Assembly: GCA_031278675.1 (NCBI GenBank) | Contig: JAITJY010000191.1 | Coordinates: 1 to 11,255, forward strand | Reading direction: 5' to 3' | DNA: 11,255 nucleotides | From: Bifidobacteriaceae bacterium | Lineage (GTDB): Bacteria > Actinomycetota > Actinomycetes > Actinomycetales > WQXJ01 | In this document: positions 5,524 to 11,255 of the stretch, piece after piece | Numbering within the stretch: position 1 is the stretch's first letter | How the letters are laid out: each line of letters starts with the position of its first letter | Notes under the pieces: generated by a model | Databases searched by the model: none | What the model saw: only the letters and a program-made list of their open reading frames with translations | Told to the model about the DNA's origin: nothing | Position numbers and translations under genes: made by a program

Positions 5524-6194
5524 TTCCCCTGGTCCTGGCTTCGGCTTCGCCCGCCCGGCACGCCACCTTGAAGGCCGCCGGGATTGACGCGCTGCGGCTC
5601 CCAGCGGACGTTGATGAGGCCGCCATCTTGCACGATGCCGTCCGCCGCGACCCAGCCCTCCCCCCGTCTGCGCAGGTCACGGTTCTGGCGCGCGCGAAGG
5701 CTGAGGCGGTCTACGCGGCGGCGCCGCCCGCCGCGTTGATCCTCGGGTGCGATTCGATGCTGGAACTAGATGGCGAAGTGCTCGGCAAGCCGCTCGGTGC
5801 CGCCGATGCCGCCCGCCGGATCCGCCAGCAGTCCGGCCGTTCGGCGTGGCTCCACACGGGCCATTGGCTGGCGGGACCCGCCGGCGGGGCATTGCTCCCC
5901 ACCCCGGCCCGCTCCCCAGGTGTCCCGGGCGCCGGGGAGCGGGCGGGGGTCGGGGCGGCATCGTCCACTGAGGTGCGGTTTGGGGAACTGACCGACCGGG
6001 AGATCGAGGCCTACGTGGCGACCGGGGAGCCGCTGGGGGTGGCCGGTGCGTTCACGATCGACGGATGGGGCGGGCCGTTCATCGAAGGCGTGGTGGGCGA
6101 CCCGCACGGCGTGGTGGGCCTGTCGCTGCCGACGCTGCGGCACTTGTTGGCTCGGTTCGGGCTGACGGTCATGGACCTTTGGCGGGACTTGTAG
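5520..6194 (+). CDS. maf: Maf-family nucleoside triphosphate pyrophosphatase
   Basis: Maf proteins hydrolyse non-canonical or excess nucleoside triphosphates to monophosphates and have been linked to septum formation. The 224-residue product has the N-terminal LASASPARHATL, Lys60 in LARAKAEAV, CDSM with Asp78, LGKP (about 88-91), TGHWL and the C-terminal signature YVATGEPLGVAGAFTIDG...FIEGVVGD...VVGLSLP. This version with CDSM/LGKP/TGH resembles the mycobacterial Maf encoded near accA3. Residues about 121-150 are a Pro/Gly/Ala-rich insertion between core strands, partly encoded by a long inverted repeat. GTG start overlaps the greA stop. Preference for dTTP/UTP versus 7-methyl-GTP cannot be settled here. 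Confidence 0.93.
   Translation: MIPLVLASASPARHATLKAAGIDALRLPADVDEAAILHDAVRRDPALPPSAQVTVLARAKAEAVYAAAPPAALILGCDSMLELDGEVLGKPLGAADAARRIRQQSGRSAWLHTGHWLAGPAGGALLPTPARSPGVPGAGERAGVGAASSTEVRFGELTDREIEAYVATGEPLGVAGAFTIDGWGGPFIEGVVGDPHGVVGLSLPTLRHLLARFGLTVMDLWRDL
5901..5950. repeat. Long inverted repeat inside maf
   Basis: Arms of 17 bp (5901-5917 and 5934-5950) pair at 16 of 17 positions, with an uninterrupted 11-bp core GCCCGCTCCCC / GGGGAGCGGGC and a 16-bp loop. It encodes the segment TPARSPG through ERAGVG of the maf insertion, so the palindrome and the extra protein segment coincide. Confidence 0.85.
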
Positions 6195-6260
6195 GAATCA
6201 CACAAAACCGCCGGCTCGACCTGACCGCTGCCACTCAGGGCGCCGGGGCGCTGCGCGACT

Positions 6261-6272
6261 TAGCCTGGGACG
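6261..6272 (+). promoter_or_regulatory. Possible -10 element for a leaderless acc transcript
   Basis: TAGCCT (6261-6266) matches TANNNT and lies six bases before the GTG start at 6273, the spacing expected if transcription begins at or next to the start codon. No -35 is convincing. Alternatively GGGA at 6267-6270 is a close-set ribosome binding site and acc is read through from greA-maf. Confidence 0.3.
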
Positions 6273-8198
6273 GTGTTTTCCAAGGTCTTGATCGCCAACC
6301 GGGGGGAAATCGCGGTCCGGATCGCCCGCACCTGTGCTGATCTGGGGATCACCGCAGTGGCCGTCTACGCGCCTGAGGACCGCGATGCGCTGCATGTTCG
6401 CGTGGCTGACGCCGCCTTCGCGCTGCCCGGCACGAGCGTCACCGAGACCTATCTGAACGTCGACGCGATCATCGCGGCGGCGCTCCAGGCCGGCGCTGAG
6501 GCGGTCCACCCCGGCTACGGTTTCTTGGCGGAATCCGCTGACCTGGCCCGGGCGGTGATCGCTGCGGGGTTGGTCTGGGTTGGACCCAGCCCCGAAGCTT
6601 TGGAGGCTGTCTCCAACAAAATCAGCGCGCGGCAACTGGCGCAAGTATCTGGTGTGCCGCTGGTTCCGGCCGGGGGCGGCGGGGCGGAGGGCGCGGCATC
6701 GGCCACCGGGGGCGGCCTGGACGGCGCTGGGGTGCGGGCTTTCGCGGCCGAACACGGCTACCCCGTGGTGATCAAGGCTGCGTACGGCGGCGGCGGGCGG
6801 GGCATGCGGGTGGTGCGGGGCCCCGGCGAGGCGGACGAGGCAGTCGCCACCTGCCGCCGCGAAGCAGAGGCGGCGTTCGGGGCGGGCGAATGCTTCGTGG
6901 AGCGGTTCTTGGAGCGGCCGCGTCACGTCGAAACCCAGTGCTTGGCGGACGCGTTCGGCACGGTCGCGGTCGTTTCGACCAGGGATTGCACGGTGCAACG
7001 GCGCCACCAGAAACTGATCGAGGAGGCGCCCGCGCCGTTCTTGACGCCGACGCAGCAAGAGGTTCTGCGGACGGCATCGGCGGCGATCTTGGCGGCCGCC
7101 GGGTATCGCGGCGCGGCCACCTGCGAATTCTTGCTCGCGCAGGATGGCGCCTGCTACTTCATGGAGGTCAACCCGCGCCTCCAGGTGGAACACCCCGTCA
7201 CAGAGGAGGTCACCGGCCTGGATTTGGTCCGCGAACAACTGCGGATCGCCGCCGGCGAGCCGCTGGGGGACCTCGGCGGCGGGGGGGAGCCCGGGCGCGG
7301 GCACGCCATCGAGTTCCGGATCAACGCCGAGGACCCGGCGCGGGGTTTTATGCCGAGCGCGGGCACCGTGGCGCGGCTGCGCCTACCAGGCGGCCCGGGA
7401 GTGCGCTGCGACTTCGGCTACGAGGCCGGCGACGCCCTGACCGGCTCATTCGATTCCCTGATCGGCAAGGTGGTGGTGTGGGGCCGGGACCGCGCCGAGG
7501 CTCTGGCACGCTCGCGCCGCGCCCTGCGCGAACTCAAGATAGAGGGCGTGGCCTCCGCCCGGGATTTTCACCGGGCGGTGCTGGACGCGCCAGAGTTTGC
7601 GTCCGATCACGCCGACCAGTTCTCGGTCCACACGCGCTGGGTGGAAGAAGAGTTTGACGAGACGGTGCGGGCGCTGGCGCCCGCACCGTCAGCCCAGGAC
7701 GGAGTTGGTGGAGCGGACGCGGTTGGCGGCGCGGGCGGCCTGGGCGCGGCGGCGCCCACCAAGAATGTCGTGGTCGAGGTCGGTGGCAAACGCCTCGAAG
7801 TGGTCTTGCCGGCCGAATTGGCCGGCCTAGGCGGGCTGACCGGCGGCGCTGTTGGTTCTGGCATAGGCGCGGCGCCCGGCGCACCCGGTCATGACCCGGC
7901 AAGTCTCGGCCGCCCAGCGCCACCGGTGCCGCGGCGCGCCCCGCGGCGCGCCAACCCCCACGCCCCGGCCCACACCGACGGCCATGGCGCCGTGACCGCG
8001 CCCATGCAAGGCAGTGTGGTCCGCCTCGCCGTCGCCGAAGGCGACCTGGTAGAAGCCGGCGATCTCCTTGTTGTGATCGAGGCGATGAAGATGGAGCAGC
8101 CGCTGGTGGCCCCGCGCGCTGGGCGGGTGCACGCCATCGGCGCCCGGCCCGGCGAACGCGTCCCCAGTGGCCACCTCCTGTGCGTGATCGGCGACTGA
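6273..8198 (+). CDS. Acyl-CoA carboxylase alpha subunit (biotin carboxylase + biotin carrier)
   Basis: This subunit carboxylates its own biotin using ATP and bicarbonate, then hands the carboxyl group to a separate carboxyltransferase to make malonyl-CoA or methylmalonyl-CoA. The 641 residues show the N-terminal FSKVLIANRGEIAVRI, HPGYGFLAES (79-88), the ATP-grasp loop KAAYGGGGRGM (168-178), EVNPRLQVEHPVTEEVTG (298-315) and INAEDP. The C-terminal biotinyl domain has EAMKM with Lys606, 35 residues from the end as usual. A Gly/Ala/Pro-rich linker (about 470-570) makes it longer than typical members (about 600), and residues about 134-151 hold a further Gly-rich insertion. GTG start, 78 bp after maf. 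The family in mycobacteria is AccA3, also close to maf. No carboxyltransferase gene lies in this window, so the substrate is undetermined. Confidence 0.95.
   Translation: MFSKVLIANRGEIAVRIARTCADLGITAVAVYAPEDRDALHVRVADAAFALPGTSVTETYLNVDAIIAAALQAGAEAVHPGYGFLAESADLARAVIAAGLVWVGPSPEALEAVSNKISARQLAQVSGVPLVPAGGGGAEGAASATGGGLDGAGVRAFAAEHGYPVVIKAAYGGGGRGMRVVRGPGEADEAVATCRREAEAAFGAGECFVERFLERPRHVETQCLADAFGTVAVVSTRDCTVQRRHQKLIEEAPAPFLTPTQQEVLRTASAAILAAAGYRGAATCEFLLAQDGACYFMEVNPRLQVEHPVTEEVTGLDLVREQLRIAAGEPLGDLGGGGEPGRGHAIEFRINAEDPARGFMPSAGTVARLRLPGGPGVRCDFGYEAGDALTGSFDSLIGKVVVWGRDRAEALARSRRALRELKIEGVASARDFHRAVLDAPEFASDHADQFSVHTRWVEEEFDETVRALAPAPSAQDGVGGADAVGGAGGLGAAAPTKNVVVEVGGKRLEVVLPAELAGLGGLTGGAVGSGIGAAPGAPGHDPASLGRPAPPVPRRAPRRANPHAPAHTDGHGAVTAPMQGSVVRLAVAEGDLVEAGDLLVVIEAMKMEQPLVAPRAGRVHAIGARPGERVPSGHLLCVIGD
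8103..8166 (+). repeat. Direct repeat, copy 1 (inside acc 3' end)
   Basis: These 64 bases of the biotinyl-domain coding sequence recur 123 bp downstream with two mismatches. The copy encodes LVAPRAGRVHAIGARPGERVP. Confidence 0.9.
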
Positions 8199-8225
8199 AG
8201 CCATCGCCGCAGCCGGCCCCGCGCT

Positions 8226-8289
8226 CTGGGGGCCCCGCGCGCTGGGCGGGTGCACGCCATCGGCGCACGGCCCGGCGAACGCGTCCCCA
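8226..8289 (+). repeat. Direct repeat, copy 2 (acc 3'-end relic in the spacer)
   Basis: A 62/64 match to 8103-8166 lies 28 bp after the acc stop. Read in the same frame it still encodes LGAPRAGRVHAIGARPGERVP and then reaches a TAG at 8308-8310, after a diverged stretch. Weaker likeness (GGCGACTG) continues past the end. It is an untranslated, partial copy of the acc tail. The rest of the 8199-8439 spacer shows no gene. Confidence 0.9.
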
Positions 8290-8304
8290 CCGGCACGCCG
8301 GGGG
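8285..8304 (+). terminator. Possible terminator after acc
   Basis: CCGG-CACG-CCGG flanked by CCC(C) and GGG, with one bulged A, can fold into a GC-rich hairpin about 90 bp after the acc stop. No T-tract follows. The call is weak; the sequence lies at the edge of the acc duplicate. Confidence 0.3.
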
Positions 8305-8439
8305 CGTAGGCGACTGGCCGCGCCGGGCGAGGCGGGCCTGACTGGGTGATCTGGCAGAATTGAAGCGCCACTGGGCCCAAGCGGGGGCGGGTCTTAGGGC
8401 GCCCGCCATGACCGCCAACCCGATCAGAAAGGACCAACC

Positions 8440-11094
8440 ATGGTCCTGAAAAACCGTTGCAAGGCCGCCACATTGACGCTGGCTGCACTCCTGCTAGTCC
8501 TGCCCACCGTGGAACTCCCCCACCCGGCCCTGGGCACCGAGATGCCGCCGGGCGCCGCCACGAACAGCGCCGGTGAGGGGCTGGGAGCCGGAGCGGACGG
8601 GAGCGGACAAAGCGAGGCAAGCCAACCAGCCCCGGACGGCTACGACGACGGCTACGGCTACGGCGACGCGCAAGCCCAGCTCGGCGAACCGGTCGCCGCC
8701 ACCGACGCCCCCACGCCAGGCGAACCAGCCGAACCAGCTGAACCCGGCGTTGGAACCGACGCGGACGGGACCGGGCAAACCGAGGCGGGCGAACCGGGTG
8801 ATGTTAGCGCTAACAGCCCGCTGGGGGTGACCCCCGCAGCCGTCGGCGTGATCGACACATCCAACCAAGAGGCGGTCGCCGCAGCCTACCTGGACGTCCT
8901 CGCCGCAGCCCTGGCGGTGCCCATCACCTGGACCGGCGCCGTCTCAGGGTGCAAACCAGGCACCATCAACGCGGCGGCGCAAGCAGCCACCTTCGACGCG
9001 GTCAACTTCTACCGGCGCATGGCCGGCCTGCAACCGATCACTGAGAACACGACGGCATCGGCGATAGCGCAGCGGACGGCGCTGATGATGGTCGCCAAGG
9101 GCGCCCTCAGCCACAACCCCACCCCCGACTGGCCCTGCTACACCAACAACGGCGCGTTCATGGCCGCCCGGTCAAACCTGGCGTGGGGCTCGGGCGCGTC
9201 GAACGGGGCCGGCGCTGCGGCGGTGGTGCTCTACATCCACGACAGCGGAACCAACGCGGCAACCGTAGGGCACCGGCGCTGGCTCCTCTCGGCCGGGCAG
9301 GGAACCATGGGTTCGGGTTCTACCGCAGGCTCATCCGGCTCCTCCAACGTGCTGGTCTGGGGCAACACAACCGGTACCGCCAACTCGCTGACCTGGAACA
9401 CCGCCGAATCGCCCGCCTTTAGCGCCACCTACAACACGGCCTGGAGTTCGCCTAACTTTGTCACCTGGCCCTCCGCCGGATACTTCCCCTACCAACTCGC
9501 CGCCGACCAGGTATCCGGGAAGTTGCCCTGGTCCGTCACCCTGGGCCGCGCTAGCGCCAGCTTTGCCAGCGCCTCGGTCGCCGTCAAGAAGAACGGCGCC
9601 ACCGTAGGCACCACAGTGCTATCCCGCGACACGCTCGGTTACGGCGATCGCGGCGCCCTGATCTTCCAATTGGCCGATGCCGTCATGACACAACCAGCGC
9701 CAGGCACGGCCGACATCTACGACGTCAGCGTAACCGGGATCACCGGCAGCCCCACATCGCTCAGCTACCAGGTCAAAGTGTTCGCCATCCCGCAGGTCGC
9801 CATCTCAGGGGTCAACCTGACCGGCGATTTCAGAGTCGATGGCCTGATGACGCCACAAGTCGTGGGCCTCAGCCCATCGAACGCGACCTTGACCTACCAG
9901 TGGCTGCGGGATTGGACGGCGATCAGCGGCGCCACCGGGTCAACCTACAAGCCGACCGCCGCAGATATTGGTCACTATGTGGCGGTCAGGGTGACCGCTA
10001 GCAGACCGGGCTACACCGCCACGAGTTTCACGTCATCGGGCTGGCAAGTCTATGAAGGCAGCTTCAGCACGGTGAACTTGGGAAGCTGCACCACGCCGAC
10101 CGTCGGCGTGACCTGCACCCCCGGAGATTCGACCACAGTCAGCGGCGCAACGCGCACCTACCAGTGGAGACTGGGGAGTAGCGCCGTTGGTGGGTCGCGG
10201 GGGACCGCCGCCAGTTTCACCCCCGCAGCGGCCGATGTCGGCCAGGTACTAAGTTATTCCGTCACCTTCGCCAAGACGGGCTATCAATCCCGCACCGTCA
10301 GTCAAACACTCGGCACAATCATTGCGAGTTCCCAACCGCCCTCCTTACCGACTGCGGTCTTTACCCAGGTCGTATTGGCGCCCGATATGACAGGCGATGG
10401 CCGCGGTGAGGTTGTCGGACTGCACAACGATGGGCGCGTCCTGCTGTACCCGTTCAGCGCCTCAGGCACTTTAGGCTCCGCCATTGTGGCCGGCACAGGG
10501 TTTGGGAACTATCGGCTATTCGCTCCCGGCGACTGGTCAGGCGACGGGATCCCCGATCTGGCAGGGATCAACACGAACGGCGAATTGCTTCTATTCAATG
10601 GCCTCAAGGGCGGCAAACTAAGAGGCAGCCGCCAAATTGGACACGGTTGGACGAATTATCGGGTGATCCCCGCCGGGGATTTGAACGGTGACAAATACCC
10701 CGATTTGCTGGCGATCGACAAGAAGGGCGTCTTGTGGATCTATCCGTGGCGTGGTTCGGCTTTCGGGCAACGTAAACAGGTCGGGCATGGCTGGCTCGGG
10801 TGGGAATTGCACGCCGCCGGTGACCTCAATAACGACGGCAAGATGGACATTTTGGGGATCAAACCCACCGGTGAGCTGTTCCGGTATTTCGGGAAAGGAA
10901 ACGGCGGATTCATGCCCGCTGTTCAGATTGGTCACGGTTGGGGCACCTATGAACTGTCCGCTGGGGCCGATCTGTCAGGCGACAAACTCGCCGACATTGT
11001 TGGCCTCAACCTGAATACCCGCGCCCTGTACTACTACAAGGGCCGCGGCGGCGGCTCCTTCACCACTCCCAAACAAATCGCCAGCGGCTGGTAG
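8440..11094 (+). CDS. Secreted CAP-domain protein with Ig-like and FG-GAP/VCBS repeats
   Basis: An 884-residue exported protein. ATG 8440 has AAAGGA about 7 bases upstream. Residues 1-32 form a signal peptide (basic start, then a Leu/Ala core). Residues about 33-140 are low complexity, rich in Gly, Glu, Pro and Asp, with a repeated DGSGQSEA / DGTGQTEA theme. A CAP/SCP-like domain follows (about 180-305) with FDAVNFYRRMAGL, a Cys-rich SHNPTPDWPCY segment and VGHRRWLL. Two Ig-like domains of the kind with YQW...GST-YKPTAADIG come next (about 450-538 and 542-629). The last 240 residues hold five FG-GAP/VCBS units of about 48 residues, each with a calcium-loop motif: DMTGDGRGE, DWSGDGIPD, DLNGDKYPD, DLNNDGKMD, DLSGDKLAD. 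Three are joined by IGHGW/VGHGW. No LPxTG or membrane anchor is visible, so it is probably released or held noncovalently. Function unknown; adhesion or wall binding is an inference. Confidence 0.9.
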   Translation: MVLKNRCKAATLTLAALLLVLPTVELPHPALGTEMPPGAATNSAGEGLGAGADGSGQSEASQPAPDGYDDGYGYGDAQAQLGEPVAATDAPTPGEPAEPAEPGVGTDADGTGQTEAGEPGDVSANSPLGVTPAAVGVIDTSNQEAVAAAYLDVLAAALAVPITWTGAVSGCKPGTINAAAQAATFDAVNFYRRMAGLQPITENTTASAIAQRTALMMVAKGALSHNPTPDWPCYTNNGAFMAARSNLAWGSGASNGAGAAAVVLYIHDSGTNAATVGHRRWLLSAGQGTMGSGSTAGSSGSSNVLVWGNTTGTANSLTWNTAESPAFSATYNTAWSSPNFVTWPSAGYFPYQLAADQVSGKLPWSVTLGRASASFASASVAVKKNGATVGTTVLSRDTLGYGDRGALIFQLADAVMTQPAPGTADIYDVSVTGITGSPTSLSYQVKVFAIPQVAISGVNLTGDFRVDGLMTPQVVGLSPSNATLTYQWLRDWTAISGATGSTYKPTAADIGHYVAVRVTASRPGYTATSFTSSGWQVYEGSFSTVNLGSCTTPTVGVTCTPGDSTTVSGATRTYQWRLGSSAVGGSRGTAASFTPAAADVGQVLSYSVTFAKTGYQSRTVSQTLGTIIASSQPPSLPTAVFTQVVLAPDMTGDGRGEVVGLHNDGRVLLYPFSASGTLGSAIVAGTGFGNYRLFAPGDWSGDGIPDLAGINTNGELLLFNGLKGGKLRGSRQIGHGWTNYRVIPAGDLNGDKYPDLLAIDKKGVLWIYPWRGSAFGQRKQVGHGWLGWELHAAGDLNNDGKMDILGIKPTGELFRYFGKGNGGFMPAVQIGHGWGTYELSAGADLSGDKLADIVGLNLNTRALYYYKGRGGGSFTTPKQIASGW

Positions 11095-11106
11095 GGCGGC
11101 CGCCCT
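11093..11106 (+). terminator. Possible terminator overlapping the end of the CAP gene
   Basis: AGGGCGGCCGCCCT is a perfect 14-bp palindrome that begins inside the TAG stop codon. RNA could form a 5-bp GC stem with a GGCC loop. No T-tract follows, so this is tentative. Confidence 0.35.
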
Positions 11107-11156
11107 GCCACTCGGGCCAACGGGGTTGGTTGTCCGCAAAGGGCGGGCGGAACGCC

Positions 11157-11162
11157 TAGGAT
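11157..11162 (+). promoter_or_regulatory. -10 element for the last gene, probably leaderless
   Basis: TAGGAT fits TANNNT and is followed by 9 bases and the ATG at 11172, so the transcript could begin at the start codon. There is no well-placed ribosome binding site. The -35 is unclear. Confidence 0.5.
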
Positions 11163-11171
11163 CATGCAACT

Positions 11172-11255
11172 ATGTCCAACATTGACGCACCTGGGTCGCC
11201 CCCAGCCCCAAGACCAACCTCAAGACCAGCCCCAGAGCCAACCCCAAGACCAGCC
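11172..11255 (+). CDS. Start of a Pro-rich protein gene (partial)
   Basis: ATG 11172 opens a frame reading MSNIDAPGSPPAPRPTSRPA and continuing Pro/Arg-rich to the window edge (28 codons). The coding sequence from 11207 is a degenerate 12-bp tandem repeat of about four units giving a P-R-P-A/T theme. Such tails often precede membrane domains in actinobacterial proteins, but nothing beyond the tail is visible. An overlapping frame from ATG 11164 is also open and would be Gln/Pro-rich; it is disfavoured because AGGA sits too close to that ATG. Confidence 0.5.
   Translation, partial: MSNIDAPGSPPAPRPTSRPAPEPTPRPA
11207..11254. repeat. Degenerate 12-bp tandem repeat, four units
   Basis: Four successive 12-bp units (cccaagaccaac, ctcaagaccagc, cccagagccaac, cccaagaccagc) run to the window edge. 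The length is a multiple of three, so copy changes keep the frame of the Pro-rich gene. Confidence 0.8.

Noticed and set aside
6198..7304. Minus-strand ORF of 368 codons opposite acc
   Set aside because: It overlaps the biotin carboxylase core in antisense and shows no domain or ribosome binding site.
7534..8418. Minus-strand ORF of 294 codons over the acc 3' end
   Set aside because: Arg-rich shadow frame; its internal repeat only reflects the acc duplication.
8408..8449. 13-codon ORF overlapping the CAP gene start
   Set aside because: It has no clear ribosome binding site and would be expected by chance; not supported as a leader peptide.
10378..11000. Dockerin or EF-hand repeats in the secreted protein
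   Set aside because: The Asp-rich loops recur every 48 residues with GHGW joints and beta-strand-like flanks, which fits FG-GAP/VCBS units and not the paired 22-residue dockerin pattern.

Overview
The window looks like chromosomal DNA of a high-GC actinobacterium (Actinomycetota). The gene order rplM-rpsI-glmM, the maf gene close to a biotin-carrying acyl-CoA carboxylase alpha subunit, GTG and TTG starts, GC-rich hairpins without T-tracts and apparently leaderless promoters all fit that phylum. I cannot name a genus from the sequence alone.

Layout: (1) Positions 1-66 hold the last codons of an unidentified gene that ends in a tandem Ala-Thr-Asp repeat; its stop overlaps the TTG start of a cysteine-rich lipoprotein gene (63-914). 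(2) Positions 915-1149 separate convergent genes and hold a strong hairpin that probably ends transcription from both sides. (3) A minus-strand operon runs from a good promoter near 4752-4723: rplM (L13), rpsI (S9), glmM (phosphoglucosamine mutase) and a DedA-family membrane protein with an unusual low-complexity N-terminal extension. (4) Positions 4611-5046 form a 436-bp divergent promoter region with short direct repeats and a possibly structured rplM leader. (5) A plus-strand cluster follows: greA, maf (4-bp overlap) and acc, the biotin carboxylase/BCCP alpha subunit of an acyl-CoA carboxylase. (6) A secreted 884-residue protein (8440-11094) combines a CAP/SCP domain, two Ig-like domains and five FG-GAP/VCBS repeats. 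(7) The right edge holds the start of a Pro-rich gene, probably leaderless.

The conserved genes are housekeeping: ribosome assembly, cell-wall precursor synthesis, transcript elongation, nucleotide-pool or septum-related Maf activity, and fatty-acid precursor carboxylation. I see no defence system, CRISPR array, prophage or transposase.

The unusual part is structural. Two gene 3' ends have been copied locally. A 98-bp head-to-tail tandem duplication spans the glmM/dedA junction and makes a small new ORF with a duplicate ribosome binding site. A 64-bp copy of the acc 3' end lies just after the acc stop. There is also a perfect 28-bp palindrome and other hairpins in the 5' part of dedA, a 17-bp-arm hairpin inside maf that coincides with a protein insertion, and 10-bp phased repeats between rplM and rpsI. 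Several housekeeping proteins here carry low-complexity in-frame insertions.
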